From positions 1 to 6,160 of the forward strand of contig JAGDMV010000128.1 of assembly GCA_017860675.1 (NCBI GenBank): 6,160 bases of DNA. Direction: 5' to 3'. Below the pieces are notes generated by a model, which saw nothing but the letters and a program-made list of their open reading frames with translations, had not been told where the DNA came from and did no database searches. This document shows, piece by piece, positions 5,777 to 6,160 of the stretch (position 1 is the stretch's first letter; each line of letters starts with the position of its first letter). The DNA comes from Chloroflexota bacterium. GTDB taxonomy: Bacteria; Chloroflexota; Limnocylindria; Limnocylindrales; CSP1-4. Made by a program: the position numbers and the translations under genes.

Positions 5777-6160
5777 ATGGGCAAGCTGTTCGGAACGGAC
5801 GGGATCCGCGGGGTGGCCAATCGCCACCCGATGGACGCGGCCATGGCGCTGGCGGTCGGCCAGGCCGTCACCTACGTGCTTCGCCGGCCCGACCGCCAGC
5901 CGCGAGTGATCGTCGGCAAGGACACGCGCATCTCCGGCTACATGCTGGAGAGCGCGCTCGAAGCAGGGATCACGTCGATGGGCGGCGTGGCCGAGATGGT
6001 CGGCGTGCTCCCGACACCAGGCATCGCCTACGTCACCGAGAGCATGCGGGTCGACGCCGGGATCGTCGTCTCCGCCTCGCACAACCCGTACGAGGACAAC
6101 GGCATCAAGGTCTTCGCCGGCTCCGGCTTCAAGCTGTCCGACGAGCAGGAGGCCGCGATC
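5777..6160 (+). CDS. glmM: Phosphoglucosamine mutase GlmM, partial (C-terminus off window)
   Basis: GlmM interconverts glucosamine-6-phosphate and glucosamine-1-phosphate in the cytoplasm, on the route to UDP-GlcNAc for peptidoglycan and other glycans. The 128 residues present begin with the family's hallmark N-terminus [15 protein letters not shown]. They contain the [11 protein letters not shown] segment (44-54) and the active-site loop SASHNP (99-104), in which S101 is the serine that carries the phosphate; it is S102 in E. coli GlmM. NGIKVF (108-113) follows as usual. The opening residues and SASHNP favour GlmM over phosphoglucomutase or phosphomannomutase, which lack the LFGTDGIRG start. 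The metal-binding, sugar-binding and phosphate-binding domains lie beyond the right edge. The gene follows a GlmU-like beta-helix gene by 42 bases on the same strand, so the pair is probably one operon for consecutive steps of amino-sugar activation. Confidence 0.95.
   Translation, partial: MGKLFGTDGIRGVANRHPMDAAMALAVGQAVTYVLRRPDRQPRVIVGKDTRISGYMLESALEAGITSMGGVAEMVGVLPTPGIAYVTESMRVDAGIVVSASHNPYEDNGIKVFAGSGFKLSDEQEAAI

Noticed and set aside
4487..6082. Long minus-strand open frame (531 codons) opposite the beta-helix gene and glmM
   Set aside because: It spans the opposite strand of two genes with clear family signatures, and its translation is His/Arg/Asp-rich without a fold signature.

Overview
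The window is very GC-rich chromosomal DNA, with codon third positions overwhelmingly G or C. It looks like a free-living high-GC bacterium. Actinomycetota or a high-GC Chloroflexota lineage would both fit, but the sequence alone does not decide. The genes are bacterial, densely packed and intact. I see no tRNA, rRNA, CRISPR array, insertion sequence or phage gene.

Layout. (1) Positions 1-635, minus strand: the first 211 residues of a drug-efflux transporter of the major facilitator superfamily (DHA2/14-TM type), cut off by the left edge of the window. (2) Positions 636-740: a divergent control region with two related 12-bp inverted repeats. One overlaps a near-consensus promoter whose predicted +1 is the A of the next gene's ATG. 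(3) Positions 741-1358, plus strand: a TetR-family repressor that probably controls itself and the transporter. (4) Positions 1484-4357, plus strand: a 957-residue molybdenum hydroxylase of the xanthine dehydrogenase family, with the [2Fe-2S] subunit fused to the molybdopterin subunit. No FAD subunit lies beside it. (5) Positions 4358-4522: a spacer carrying a near copy of a 33-bp piece of the hydroxylase gene. (6) Positions 4523-5734, plus strand: a left-handed beta-helix protein that resembles the acetyltransferase half of GlmU, without the nucleotidyltransferase half but with an extra helical C-terminal domain. (7) From 5777 to the right edge: the N-terminal 128 residues of phosphoglucosamine mutase (GlmM).

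Three functional units follow. The transporter and TetR gene form a self-regulated efflux module. The hydroxylase is a stand-alone redox enzyme of unknown substrate. The beta-helix gene and glmM form a probable operon for amino-sugar activation towards UDP-GlcNAc-type precursors. The points most worth a second look are the coding-like 33-bp repeat before the beta-helix gene, the leaderless TetR promoter with its paired operators, the split-GlmU-like protein next to GlmM, and the fused hydroxylase with an altered active-site loop.
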